A DNA stretch of 64,000 bases from Peteryoungia wuzhouensis (GCF_003205195.1 NZ_QJRY01000005.1:62001-126000); one strand, 5' to 3'. Counted from the first letter of the stretch, positions 27,735 through 36,205 are shown. A program made the numbers and translations. Notes: generated by a model from the letters alone, not told the origin.

Positions 27735-28052
27735 TCAGGTCTTATACAGCGCCGAGAGGTCACGGCGTCCGTCCACCACTCGGACGATCTCGACGGTATC
27801 AATAGGGCCGTCATCGGTGTCAGGCCTTATCTCGTAGAGGATCACATATGGCGCTTCGACCAACATTCGAGCCGTTCGGAATACTTCCGGGTGACGCTCG
27901 CCTAAGCGCGGGTGCTCGATCAGCAATTCTACCTTACGGCGAATATTGGCGAAGTACCGATCCGAGCTGCGCGGCTGCTCTTCCCGCATTTTGATATAGA
28001 TGCTCTTAACGTCGACGCGCGCCTTTGGGGTCCAAAAGAGCTTAGCGGGCAT
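27735..28052 (-). CDS. RelE/ParE-family toxin
   Basis: A 105-residue ParE-like protein: FWTPKARVDVKSIYIKM at the N-terminus, RRKVELLIEHPRLGERHPEV in the middle, and PYVILYEIRPDTDD and VEIVRVVDGRRDL at the end, the canonical ParE/RelE strand order. It overlaps the antitoxin gene by 11 bases and is translated after it. ParE proteins typically poison DNA gyrase; the target of this one is not shown by sequence. Confidence 0.88.
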   Translation of the reverse strand: MPAKLFWTPKARVDVKSIYIKMREEQPRSSDRYFANIRRKVELLIEHPRLGERHPEVFRTARMLVEAPYVILYEIRPDTDDGPIDTVEIVRVVDGRRDLSALYKT

Positions 28053-28323
28053 GGGGAGCTGCAGACACTATTTCCTGGCGTGCTTCATCCAACACCGCAT
28101 CAAAATCCACCTCGACCGCAGGGCCGCTACCCTTGCCTTCTTCCCACATCGCACGCAACTTGCCGATATCTTCGCGCTTTTGCATCCATTTGGTCGACCA
28201 GTCGCGCATGGCTTCGCGAACAACTTCGCTTCCGCTGGCATAAGCGCCACTGTTCACAGCGTCACGCAATAACTCGGCGTGTTGGGGTGTCATTGAAACG
28301 CTGACCTTTTCAACATTTGGCAT
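28042..28323 (-). CDS. ParD-family ribbon-helix-helix antitoxin
   Basis: A 93-residue antitoxin. The N-terminal ribbon-helix-helix KVSVSMTPQHAELLRDAV and GAYASGSEVVREAMRDWS is typical of CC2985/ParD antitoxins; the C-terminus is a charged toxin-binding tail. GGAGG lies just before the ATG at 28323, ruling out a longer in-frame extension. It forms a module with the overlapping toxin. Confidence 0.9.
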   Translation of the reverse strand: MPNVEKVSVSMTPQHAELLRDAVNSGAYASGSEVVREAMRDWSTKWMQKREDIGKLRAMWEEGKGSGPAVEVDFDAVLDEARQEIVSAAPHAR

Positions 28324-28343
28324 AGGCGACCTCCGAAGGCATT

Positions 28344-28361
28344 TGGTAGCAATTTTTACCA
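28344..28361. promoter_or_regulatory. Inverted repeat upstream of the ParDE-type module
   Basis: TGGTA-N8-TACCA at 28344-28361, about 20 bp before the antitoxin start, is positioned as an autoregulatory operator for the ribbon-helix-helix protein. Outer bases (TTTGGT and ACCAAA) add weaker symmetry in a shifted register. Confidence 0.5.
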
Positions 28362-28427
28362 CCAAAGGCCCAAAGTGACAATATGGTTGATGGGCGGAGA
28401 TGGCTTGACGGGGATTAAAGTTACATG

Positions 28428-28465
28428 CCGCGGGTTCGATTCCCTTCAAGGCGGAGACAACAGGC
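28428..28465 (+). repeat. Diverged repeat of 5499-5537, with a tRNA-T-arm-like core
   Basis: CCGCGGGTTCGATTCCCTTC and the following GGCGGAGACAACAGGC align with 5499-5537 with a few substitutions and one-base gaps. The GGTTCGATTCC core resembles a tRNA T-arm, as in many integrase attachment sites, and the element lies 70 bp from the end of a broken integrase gene. No complete tRNA could be folded around either copy. Confidence 0.35.
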
Positions 28466-28533
28466 AGTGTCGTAGACGGGCGTTGATACTTTGCGCATCT
28501 GCCTCCAATCGGCTGAGCGACGCATCCGCCACT

Positions 28534-29334
28534 CTACGCTGCCTCCCATACCTGGTTGAGGATCCGCGCCGCCAATGCTGCTTTGTCCTGCGGCAGAAAG
28601 CGCCCATAGTGCTGCTGCACGACGTCAGGCGTGTCCTGGATGGCATAGCTTGCCTGCTCATAGGATCCTGTCTGCTTTAGGATAAGTACGTCATAGCTGG
28701 CCACCGAGCGAGGCACACGCTGGCCCTCAATCCACGACAGCAAGGTCTTCGCATCAAAGGTTTCGTCTATGCGAACGACAGCCCGGTGGAGTTGCCAGTA
28801 ACTCTCGCCAAAGCGGCGCATTTGATAGGCGAGTGCATCGGCGAATGAACTTGGGTCTTCGTTCGCCTCGAACAATGGTTCTGGTTTTTCAGAAGCTGGT
28901 CTCGGCTTAGGGCCGGGGCGGCCAGGTGAGGGCGAGCTCTCGACCTCTTCGACTTCGTGATGCTGGCTTGTCGGGGAGGGGGAAAACTGTCCCGTGGCAC
29001 CGGATTTCGGCGCAGCTTGCAGTCTTCTGCCTTTCGGAGCGTCGTCTTCTACAGGCGGCTCCTTCAGCCAGCGCATGATCGCATCCAGGGCTGGTCGCAG
29101 TTGCTTCTTCAGCGTTGTCTTCAGGGCTTCATCGATTCCGCAATCATGTGCAATGTGCCGCCAGTCGTAGCGATTGTTCGCGAGAGCGGGTGTCTTTCGA
29201 CAAGTGATCAAACCGATAAGGTACGGCCTTATGTTCTCTACGACCCAATCCGGCGCCACGGGTGCAATACGGACATCGCAGTAGGTCAAAGTCTTCTTCT
29301 GAAAATGGTGTTTGGAAAGATCTTCGTTTGGCAT
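28534..29334 (-). pseudogene. Tyrosine recombinase-like gene, probably with its catalytic core deleted
   Basis: A 266-residue open frame. The N-terminal part (YDWRHIAHDCGIDEALKTTL; later FADALAYQMRRFGESYWQLH and TLLSWIEGQRVPRS) resembles the amino-terminal region of large rhizobial site-specific integrases. The last 50 residues (AIQDTPDVVQQHYGRFLPQD) match the C-terminal end of tyrosine recombinases, including the Tyr/His block HYGRF. The segment that should carry the catalytic Arg and the His-x-x-Arg motif is missing between VASYDVLI and QTGSYEQASYA. The frame is open throughout, so the deletion was in frame. It could still be expressed as a DNA-binding remnant. Confidence 0.5.
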
Positions 29335-29476
29335 GTGTCATTCCGCAGTTTCTCGGTGCCTCAGGCCGAGGGCGTGCGGAATTAGGGGCAGACAGTTAAA
29401 AGTCCGTAAAGCTGGCGAGGGCGACACGGTAACCCACGGAAGTCGTGGGGCGCTCTCGGCAGTTCAAGGATCCTGC

Positions 29477-30054
29477 TCACTTCAATCCGGCTATGTTCCG
29501 GCGAAGCACCCCTGAAAACTTCTTCAGTCCGCCTTGATGAAGCGCGTCGATGAACGCCTCAACGGACGGGGTTGTCTTGCGCAGATTATGCCTTGTACTC
29601 CTGACACTGGAGATTAATGCATCAGGAAGCGCCGCATGGAGATCGATGAGGAAATCATCTGGCGACTTACTGGTCACACCATGGGCGAGAAGGTTTCTCG
29701 CGGGAAAGTCCTTCAGGTTCCAGGTGACGATAACGGAGGCCTTCGCTGAAATGGCGGCTGCCAGAACATGCCGATCGTCGGGATCCGGTAACGTGAGCTC
29801 GTGCATCAACGGGCGATAGTCCGCCACGACTGCTCTGGGAGGACGGCGTTCATCCGGTCGCGCGTGGCTTCGAGACGGTCGATGGAGAAACCTGGTGTGT
29901 TAGCGGCGAGATTGCGCATCCACTCATAATGTATATCGTCGGTCCAGCGAGCCTCGACGAGACCGTCGAAGGCGCACTGGATCAGAATGTTGCGCAGGTG
30001 GAAGGGGTAGAGGACGCAGGCATCGTAGACCGCGACGGGCGGATTAGAGGCCAT
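29477..30054 (-). pseudogene. PIN-domain toxin (VapC-like) split by a one-base frameshift
   Basis: Two overlapping frames make up one PIN nuclease. 30054 to about 29815 encodes the N-terminal half (VAVYDACVLYPFHLRNILI with the first Asp; ARWTDDIHYEWMRNL with the Glu). 29827 to 29477 encodes the rest (LPDPDDRHVLAAAI with the later Asp, then VTWNLKDFPARNL). The frames join if one base is restored in the CCAGAGCAGTCGTGGCG stretch near 29830. The gene overlaps the upstream helix-turn-helix antitoxin by 11 bases. A sequencing error or programmed shift is possible. Confidence 0.7.
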
Positions 30055-30490
30055 AGGTCTCGATCAGGTCCTCTGTGTCCTCGGCTAGCCCTTCGATCGC
30101 CGTCTGTCGTTTGTCGAGCTTCGACTTCAACGCGAGCACATCCTTAAGGAGGGCGCGGCGGTGTTTGCCGACGTAGCGGAATGGCAGATCGCCCCGGTCC
30201 ATGCGCAAGACGACGAGCGGACGGGAGATGCCGAGAATGGCTGAAATTTCGCTCGGGCTCAGTTCCTGGTCCTCGGCCAGCACGGCAACGCGCTCTCCGC
30301 GCAGCATGTGCGCCAGAAGAGCTTCAACAGCCGCGGCGGCCGAGGGCGGGATGGGGAGGGTCCGCTCCTTGCCACCTGCATCACGAACGTGGAGTTCCAG
30401 CCTGTCGCCGGCAACCAGCTTTGGAAAGGGCGTTGCTATTTTTCGGTCGCGATCTGACAGTCTGGCGAAATGAACAATCTGGCTGGCCAT
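30044..30490 (-). CDS. Helix-turn-helix antitoxin of the PIN toxin (excisionase-like DNA-binding)
   Basis: A 148-residue protein. Near residues 75-125 it has the MerR/excisionase-like motif ELSPSEISAILGISRPLVVL and RMDRGDLPFRYVGKHRRALL. This motif is known from antitoxins paired with PIN-domain toxins. GGAG lies before the ATG at 30490, so the longer open frame is not used. It overlaps the PIN gene downstream by 11 bases, as expected for a toxin-antitoxin operon. It is presumably autoregulatory. Confidence 0.8.
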   Translation of the reverse strand: MASQIVHFARLSDRDRKIATPFPKLVAGDRLELHVRDAGGKERTLPIPPSAAAAVEALLAHMLRGERVAVLAEDQELSPSEISAILGISRPLVVLRMDRGDLPFRYVGKHRRALLKDVLALKSKLDKRQTAIEGLAEDTEDLIETYGL

Positions 30491-30766
30491 TACTCTATCT
30501 CCTTGATTGCCAATATAGCGAAGAAGGCATCTAACTGCAATAACTGAAAGCCCAGGTTGGTTGCAATGGTGGTGATGAGGGCGAGAAATCTGGCGTGAAA
30601 ATTGCTTGATGACGTACAGATGTAAGTGGGAGACTGCATTGTCCGTACACACGACCACTCATGCAGTTGAAAGGAAGCCACGGCGCGTGTTGGACGCAGC
30701 AGTGGCTCCAGAGAGATGTCTGCGAACCACGCGGCACTCGTTGTCCGTGGCAGCCGTGGCGTGAGC

Positions 30767-31360
30767 ATGTCAAAACCTTCGACTGATCTGACGATCCTTG
30801 TCATTGACGAAAATGCCATTCGGGCCTCGATCATCGAAGAGGGGTTGAACGAAGCCGGGCATCTGAATGTCCGGGTGATCCATGAGATGCAGGGTGTCGC
30901 GCGGCTGATCGAGACGATGGATCCTGATGTCATCATCATCGACATAGAGAACCCCAATCGTGACATGATGGAGCATATGTTCCAGCTCACCCGGATGATT
31001 TCGCGGCCGATTGCCATGTTTGTCGATCGCTCGGATACTGCCGCCATTGAGGCTGCCGTCGATGCCGGCGTATCGGCCTATGTGGTCGATGGGCTGAAGA
31101 AAGAGCGTATCAAGCCGATCCTCGACATGGCGGTGAGCCGCTTCAATGCCTTCAGCCGCCTTCAACGCGAACTGGTCGAGGCGCGCAATGCGCTCGAGGA
31201 GCGCAAGGTCATCGAGCGCGCCAAGGGCATCCTGATGAAAATGCGGGGCTTGAGCGAGGAGCAGGCGTTCGCTCTGCTTCGACAGACCGCCATGAACGAG
31301 AAGAAGAAGCTGGCCGATATCGCGCAGAGTGTCGTGACGGCTGCAGGACTGTTGCTGTGA
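30767..31360 (+). CDS. nasT: Nitrate-responsive antiterminator NasT (receiver-like + ANTAR)
   Basis: A 197-residue two-domain protein. Residues 8-125 form a receiver-like domain (TILVIDENAIRASIIEEGLN; VIIIDIENPNRDMMEHMF). Residues 130-195 form the RNA-binding ANTAR domain (EERKVIERAKGILMKMRGLS; EQAFALLRQTAMNEKKKLADIAQSV). NasT prevents termination in the leader of nitrate assimilation operons unless held by NasS. The ATG at 30767 starts the conserved part; an in-frame upstream start is possible. It is followed 7 bases later by nasS. Confidence 0.93.
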   Translation: MSKPSTDLTILVIDENAIRASIIEEGLNEAGHLNVRVIHEMQGVARLIETMDPDVIIIDIENPNRDMMEHMFQLTRMISRPIAMFVDRSDTAAIEAAVDAGVSAYVVDGLKKERIKPILDMAVSRFNAFSRLQRELVEARNALEERKVIERAKGILMKMRGLSEEQAFALLRQTAMNEKKKLADIAQSVVTAAGLLL

Positions 31361-31367
31361 GCGCGGC

Positions 31368-32666
31368 ATGGATCGGAGAATGCTGGTGAGCGATATGGTT
31401 TCAACCCAATCCGGCGATACTGTCATCCATGCGCCCGTGACTGTGCGTGACAAGGAGCAGAGGACGCTCAGGGCGGGCTACATCCCGCTGATGGATGCCT
31501 CGATCCTGATCGTCGCAGCAGAACTCGGCTTTGCGGCAAAGGAGGGCTTGCACCTCGAGCTTGTCCGGGACGTTACCTGGGCGAATGTCCGCGATCGGCT
31601 TGCCTTCCGCCAGTTCGACATCGCCCACATGCTCTCGCCGATGCCCGTCGCATCAATGCTCGGGCTTGGCTCCAATCCCTCGCCGACGATCGCGCCCTTT
31701 TCCCTCGGTCGCGGCGGAAATGCCATAACCTTGTCCGCCCGAATCTTCGAACGGATGAAGTCTTTGACGGGGCTGGCAGATGATGCCGATGCCTTGGCTA
31801 ATGCCAGGGCGCTGGCGGCCTTGCTCGCCGACATGCGAACGCGGGGCGAACCGGTGCCCACACTCGGGATGACCTATCCCTTCTCCTCGCATAATTACGA
31901 GTTCCGCTACTGGCTGGCGGCGGGCGGCATCGATCCGGACCGGGACGTGAAGCTGGTGGTGGTTCCGCCACCGCTGACTTCGGATGCGCTCGCGGCCGGC
32001 GCGATCGATGGCTTCTGCGTCGGGGCGCCCTGGAACATGATTGCGTCGGAACGGGGCACGGGGCGCATCGTGGCTGCCAAGCAGGATATCTGGCCTCTGG
32101 CACCTGAAAAGGTGCTCGGCATGCGCCCCGACTGGGCCGATGCCAATGCCGACACGGTCTCCCGTCTGATCGTCGCGCTCGATCGGGCGGCGCGCTGGTG
32201 CGATGACCCTGCTCACCATAACGAGCTTGCCGAGATCCTGAGCGCGCCGGAATACATCGCAGCGCCCACGGGCATCATTCGCCGCGTCTTGAATGGCGAG
32301 TTCAGTCTTGATGCGCAGGGGACAAAACGGGTCGTCCCGGATTATTTCCTCTTCCATCGCGGGGCCGCCAATCATCCGCGGCCAGATCAGGCAAGCTGGA
32401 TCTACAGCCAGATGCTTCGCTGGGGTCAGGCAGACTTCAGTGATGAAGGCATGATGCATGCGCGGAGCGCTTTCCGGCCTGACCTCTACATCACAGCGTT
32501 GGGGCAGGATGCCGCCCTACCGGATGCGGCGAGCGAAAAGGCGTCCGGTGGCTATGATGGCTTCATGGATGGCACGCGCTTTGATCCGGATGAAGTCCAA
32601 GCTTACGTCGAGCGATTTCCGGTCCGATCAAGCTTGTCGTCTAGCCCGAGGACGGTCGATAGCTGA
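31368..32666 (+). CDS. nasS: Cytoplasmic nitrate sensor NasS (NrtA/CmpA-like)
   Basis: About 430 residues of the NrtA/CmpA nitrate-binding fold. Support comes from TLRAGYIPLMDASILIVAAE, MTYPFSSHNYEFRYWLAAGG, DGFCVGAPWNMIASERGTG and SWIYSQMLRWGQADFSDEG. It has no signal peptide, in contrast to the Tat-exported nrtA product, which fits a cytosolic sensor that sequesters NasT until nitrate or nitrite binds. The start is uncertain: ATG at 31368, 31380 or 31395 are all in frame, and the conserved region begins later. Confidence 0.9.
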   Translation: MDRRMLVSDMVSTQSGDTVIHAPVTVRDKEQRTLRAGYIPLMDASILIVAAELGFAAKEGLHLELVRDVTWANVRDRLAFRQFDIAHMLSPMPVASMLGLGSNPSPTIAPFSLGRGGNAITLSARIFERMKSLTGLADDADALANARALAALLADMRTRGEPVPTLGMTYPFSSHNYEFRYWLAAGGIDPDRDVKLVVVPPPLTSDALAAGAIDGFCVGAPWNMIASERGTGRIVAAKQDIWPLAPEKVLGMRPDWADANADTVSRLIVALDRAARWCDDPAHHNELAEILSAPEYIAAPTGIIRRVLNGEFSLDAQGTKRVVPDYFLFHRGAANHPRPDQASWIYSQMLRWGQADFSDEGMMHARSAFRPDLYITALGQDAALPDAASEKASGGYDGFMDGTRFDPDEVQAYVERFPVRSSLSSSPRTVDS

Positions 32667-32813
32667 TGCGCTGCGGTGCACAAACCTGAGGCATTTGCAC
32701 GAAAAGTCAGGCCCTCGAACGAGCAGGCTGATCTTGTGACTGTCGAGAGGCGGTCGCACCTTCCATTAAAACAGCGCTTGTTTTTCGGACGCTTAACCGT
32801 CGCCAGACGAAAC

Positions 32814-32829
32814 TGGCACGGCCCTTGCT
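32814..32829 (+). promoter_or_regulatory. Sigma-54 (RpoN) promoter of the nitrate assimilation operon
   Basis: TGGCACGGCCCTTGCT matches the -24/-12 consensus TGGCACG-N4-TTGCW exactly, with GG and GC elements correctly spaced. It lies about 190 bp before nrtA, placing transcription start near 32840, upstream of a leader with hairpins and a terminator. This implies NtrC-type nitrogen control. A partial NtrC-like half site (GGTGCA) lies near 32680, but no full dyad was seen. Confidence 0.8.
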
Positions 32830-32839
32830 TCACTCTCTA

Positions 32840-32976
32840 TGTCCACGGTCAACGGCGATCGCGGGACGGATGAGCGCCTTAGAGGCGCAGATAACCATCA
32901 GACAATGACGTCGCAGGCTTCTTGCTGTCCGGCTCCTCCCGCCAGGACCCCGCAGGAAAGCACGCGGCGTTTTTTT
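32840..32976 (+). promoter_or_regulatory. NasT-responsive leader with intrinsic terminator
   Basis: The transcript leader holds a tight hairpin GCGCCT-TAG-AGGCGC (32874-32888). A possible small stem with hexaloop AATGAC follows near 32911-32922; A at position 1 and G at position 4 fit the ANTAR loop rule. An intrinsic terminator comes next: CGCC (32940-32943) or CCGC (32950-32953) pairs with the GCGGCG at 32964-32969, followed directly by seven Ts (32970-32976). The architecture fits NasT antitermination. Which hairpin NasT binds cannot be settled by eye. Confidence 0.65.
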
Positions 32977-33019
32977 CGTTTTCCGGATCTCCGTCACTAG
33001 ACAAAGAGGGGCACAAGCT

Positions 33020-34318
33020 ATGACCAAGACCACAGCAACGAGCATCAGCCGGCGTCAGATTCTTAAACTCGGTTCTGCGGCAGCACTAGCGAGCGCTGCC
33101 CGCCTGGCATTCCCATCCGGCGCATTCGCTGCAACCGCTGGGCCTGAAGTGACGGGCGTAAAACTTGGCTTTATCGCACTCACCGATGCAGCACCGCTGA
33201 TCATCGCCAAGGAAAAGGGCTTCTTCGAAAAACATGGGCTTCCCGATGTCGAAGTGCTGAAGCAGGCCTCCTGGGCCGCCACCCGTGACAACCTTGTCCT
33301 CGGTGGCGAGGCGAACGGCATCGACGGCGCCCATATCCTGACCCCGATGCCCTACCTGATGGAAACCGGCAAGGTCACGCAGAACAATGTGCCCGTGCCG
33401 ATGTCGATCATCGCCCGCCTCAATCTCGACAGCCAGGGCATTTCGGTTGCCAAGGAATATGCCGAAACCGGCGTGCAGCTGGATGCCTCCAAGCTGAAGG
33501 AAGCCTTTGCCGCCAAGAAGGCTGCCGGCGGCGAGATCAAGGTGGCCATGACCTTCCCCGGCGGCACCCATGACCTCTGGATCCGCTATTGGCTGGCCGC
33601 CGGCGGTATCGATCCGGACAAGGATGTTTCCACCATCGTCGTCCCGCCGCCGCAGATGGTTGCCAATATGAAGGTCGGCAACATGGACGCCTTCTGTGTC
33701 GGCGAACCCTGGAACGAGCAGCTCGTCAACCAGGGCATCGGCTTTACCGCCTGCACCACCGGAGAGCTCTGGAAGGGCCATCCGGAAAAGGCGCTCGGCC
33801 TGCGCACCGAATGGATCGAGAAGTACCCGAATGCCGCGAAGGCCCTGATGATGGCCGTTATGGAAGCCCAGATCTGGGCCGACAGCATGGACAACAAGGA
33901 AGAGATGTCCGCGATCCTCGGCAAGCGCCAGTGGTTCAACGTGCCGCCGAAGGATGTTGCCGGACGCCTCAAGGGCACCATCAACTACGGCAATGGCCGC
34001 CTCGTTGAAAACACGGGCCTTGAGATGAAGTTCTGGAAGGATCACGCCTCCTATCCCTTCAAGAGCCATGACGCCTGGTTCCTCACCGAGAACGTCCGCT
34101 GGGGCAAATTCGCACCCGATACCGATATCAAGGCGCTGGTCGACAAGGTCAACCGCGAGGACATCTGGCGCGCCGCAGCCGCCGACCTCGGCATCGCTGC
34201 TGCCGATATTCCGGCCTCTTCGTCGCGTGGTCCTGAGACCTTCTTCGACGGCAAGGTCTTCGATCCGGAAAACCCGAGGGCCTATCTCGACAGCCTGTCG
34301 ATCAAGGCCGGGGCGTAA
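33020..34318 (+). CDS. nrtA: Nitrate ABC transporter substrate-binding protein NrtA
   Basis: A 432-residue periplasmic nitrate-binding protein. The N-terminus carries a Tat signal (SRRQILKLGSAAALASAARL, followed by a cleavage site near AFA-ATA). The binding domain includes KLGFIALTDAAPLIIAKEKG, MTFPGGTHDLWIRYWLAAGG, and MDAFCVGEPWNEQLVNQGIG. The ATG at 33020 follows GAGGGG. It is the first gene of the structural operon behind the NasT leader. Confidence 0.95.
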   Translation: MTKTTATSISRRQILKLGSAAALASAARLAFPSGAFAATAGPEVTGVKLGFIALTDAAPLIIAKEKGFFEKHGLPDVEVLKQASWAATRDNLVLGGEANGIDGAHILTPMPYLMETGKVTQNNVPVPMSIIARLNLDSQGISVAKEYAETGVQLDASKLKEAFAAKKAAGGEIKVAMTFPGGTHDLWIRYWLAAGGIDPDKDVSTIVVPPPQMVANMKVGNMDAFCVGEPWNEQLVNQGIGFTACTTGELWKGHPEKALGLRTEWIEKYPNAAKALMMAVMEAQIWADSMDNKEEMSAILGKRQWFNVPPKDVAGRLKGTINYGNGRLVENTGLEMKFWKDHASYPFKSHDAWFLTENVRWGKFAPDTDIKALVDKVNREDIWRAAAADLGIAAADIPASSSRGPETFFDGKVFDPENPRAYLDSLSIKAGA

Positions 34319-34339
34319 GGCGTCCTTGCCCTTCACCCG

Positions 34340-34462
34340 GCTGCCGCCACCCTCTCCCCGCAAGCGGGGCGAGGGGAGATGGGGCTGGAGCCTCGCCCAA
34401 ATCCCCTTCTCCCCGTTCATGGGGAGAAGGTCCCGGCAGGGGGATGAGGGGCAATCCCTCAT
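34340..34462. repeat. Rhizobial palindromic intergenic repeat (RIME-like)
   Basis: Two GC-rich palindromes lie between nrtA and nrtB. The first pairs CCCTC-T-CCCCG with CGGGG-C-GAGGG around 34350-34375. The second is a perfect 10-bp stem, CCTTCTCCCC (34405-34414) with GGGGAGAAGG (34421-34430), around GTTCAT. A trailing GGCAGGGGGATGAGGGG completes the mosaic typical of Rhizobium intergenic elements. Being inside the operon it may lower nrtBC expression relative to nrtA. Confidence 0.7.
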
Positions 34463-34499
34463 CGCCCACCATCTACCAACCGCCCAAGAGGACCACACC

Positions 34500-35396
34500 A
34501 TGACCGCAACCGCTCGCAAGGCTGATCTACAGGCGATGGCCACGTCCACGACGAAGACCGGTACCGTCGTCATGATGGCACAGCGCCCGGCTCGCAGATT
34601 CGACGTTCAACACATCGCAATCCTTATCTGTCGCAATGTATTGCCACCGCTTGTGGTGCTGATTGCGTTGCTGGCCGTCTGGCAGATCGCCTGTTCAAAC
34701 CCAGGCGCAACCCTGCCACCGCCGTCGCAGGTCTGGATCGACAGCTATGATCTGATTGCCTATCCGTTCTTCGACTATGGCTCGCAGGATATCGGTCTGG
34801 CCTGGCGGGTGCTGATCTCGCTGCAGCGCGTGGCAATCGGCTTTGGCCTCGCCGCCATCGTTGGCGTCTTTCTCGGTGCCGTCGTCGGTCAGTCGGTCTG
34901 GGCCATGCGTGGTCTCGACCCGATCTTCCAGATCCTGCGCACGGTACCGCCACTCGCCTGGCTGCCGCTGTCGCTTGCGGCCTTCCAGAATTCGAACCCG
35001 TCGGCGATCTTCGTCATCTTCATCACGTCTATCTGGCCCGTGATCATCAACACCGCCGTCGGCGTGCGCAACATTCCAGACGACTATCGTAACATCGCCC
35101 GGGTGCTGCGCCTCAACCCGCTGGAATTCTTCATCCGCATCATGGTGCCGGCTGCTGCCCCCTACATATTCACCGGCCTTCGCATCGGCGTCGGCCTGTC
35201 GTGGCTGGCTATCGTTGCCGCCGAAATGCTGACCGGCGGCGTCGGCATCGGCTTCTTCATCTGGGATGCGTGGAATTCCTCGCGTCTCTCCGACATCATC
35301 GTGGCGCTCGCCTATATCGGCGTGACCGGCTTTGTCCTCGACAAGCTGGTCGCCCTCCTCGGCAACGTCATCACCCGCGGCACCGCGAAGAACTGA
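34500..35396 (+). CDS. nrtB: Nitrate ABC transporter permease NrtB
   Basis: A 298-residue permease of the NitT/TauT class with six hydrophobic segments after a basic N-terminus. The EAA-type loop is RNIARVLRLNPLEFFIRIMV. The family segments LDPIFQILRTVPPLAWLPLS and GVGLSWLAIVAAEMLTGGVG are present. The ATG at 34500 follows AAGAGGA; a far longer open frame reading back into nrtA is rejected. The spacing to nrtC is 11 bp. Confidence 0.94.
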   Translation: MTATARKADLQAMATSTTKTGTVVMMAQRPARRFDVQHIAILICRNVLPPLVVLIALLAVWQIACSNPGATLPPPSQVWIDSYDLIAYPFFDYGSQDIGLAWRVLISLQRVAIGFGLAAIVGVFLGAVVGQSVWAMRGLDPIFQILRTVPPLAWLPLSLAAFQNSNPSAIFVIFITSIWPVIINTAVGVRNIPDDYRNIARVLRLNPLEFFIRIMVPAAAPYIFTGLRIGVGLSWLAIVAAEMLTGGVGIGFFIWDAWNSSRLSDIIVALAYIGVTGFVLDKLVALLGNVITRGTAKN

Positions 35397-35407
35397 GGAG
35401 AGCGACC

Positions 35408-36205
35408 ATGAACGCCTATCTCAAGATCGACCATATCGACAAAAGCTTCGAACGTTCGGGTACGCGAACTGAGGTGCTGAAAGACGTCACACTCACCATC
35501 GACAAGGGCGAGTTCGTCTCGATTATCGGCCATTCCGGCTGTGGCAAGTCCACACTGCTCAACCTGATCGCCGGTCTGACGCGGGTGTCCGCCGGAGCCG
35601 TCCTCCTCGAGAACGTCGAGGTGAATGAACCTGGTCCGGAACGTGCAGTCGTCTTCCAGAACCACTCGCTGCTGCCCTGGCTGACCGTCTACGAAAACGT
35701 CAATCTCGCTGTTTCCAAGGTCTTTGCGGGCAAGAAGACGAAGGCGGAAAAGCATGACTGGGTCATGCGCAACCTCGATCTCGTCCAGATGGCGCATGCC
35801 AAAGACAAGCGCCCAGCGGAAATCTCCGGAGGCATGAAGCAGCGTGTCGGCATTGCCCGGGCGCTCGCGATGGAGCCGAAGATCTTGTTGCTCGACGAGC
35901 CCTTCGGAGCTCTCGATGCTCTTACCCGCGCTCATCTGCAGGATGCGGTGATGGAGATTCACTCCCGTCTCGGCAACACGATGATCATGATCACGCATGA
36001 TGTCGACGAGGCGGTGCTCTTGTCCGACCGCATCGTCATGATGACCAACGGCCCCGCCGCCCGCATCGGCGAGGTGCTTGAGGTCCCGATCCCGAGGGTG
36101 CGCGACCGCATCGCGCTCGCCGCAGACCGCACCTACCTCAAATCCCGCGAAGCCGTGTTGAAGTTCCTCTACGAACGCCACCGCTTTGTCGAAGCCGCGG
36201 AGTAA
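35408..36205 (+). CDS. nrtC: Nitrate ABC transporter ATP-binding protein (NrtC/NrtD-like)
   Basis: A 265-residue ATPase. It has Walker A GHSGCGKST, a Q-loop in VFQNHSLLPWLTV, signature ISGGMKQRVGIARAL, Walker B ILLLDEPFGALDAL and a switch His in MITHDVDEA. Unlike cyanobacterial NrtC it has no C-terminal nitrate-binding domain, so it equals the NrtD-sized form. GAGGAG precedes the ATG, and nasD begins 5 bases after its stop. Confidence 0.94.
   Translation: MNAYLKIDHIDKSFERSGTRTEVLKDVTLTIDKGEFVSIIGHSGCGKSTLLNLIAGLTRVSAGAVLLENVEVNEPGPERAVVFQNHSLLPWLTVYENVNLAVSKVFAGKKTKAEKHDWVMRNLDLVQMAHAKDKRPAEISGGMKQRVGIARALAMEPKILLLDEPFGALDALTRAHLQDAVMEIHSRLGNTMIMITHDVDEAVLLSDRIVMMTNGPAARIGEVLEVPIPRVRDRIALAADRTYLKSREAVLKFLYERHRFVEAAE

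Noticed and set aside
28420..28470. Possible tRNA gene or tmRNA end around GGTTCGATTCC
   Set aside because: The T-stem has only about three good pairs and no acceptor, D or anticodon arm could be placed.
32666..32690. NtrC binding dyad (GCAC-N-GGTGC) upstream of the sigma-54 promoter
   Set aside because: Only one convincing half (GGTGCA) is present; the partner half is mis-spaced.
34068..34499. Long N-terminal extension of nrtB
   Set aside because: It would be read out of frame through the 3' end of nrtA and the palindromic repeat; the ATG at 34500 has a ribosome-binding site and begins the family-like sequence.
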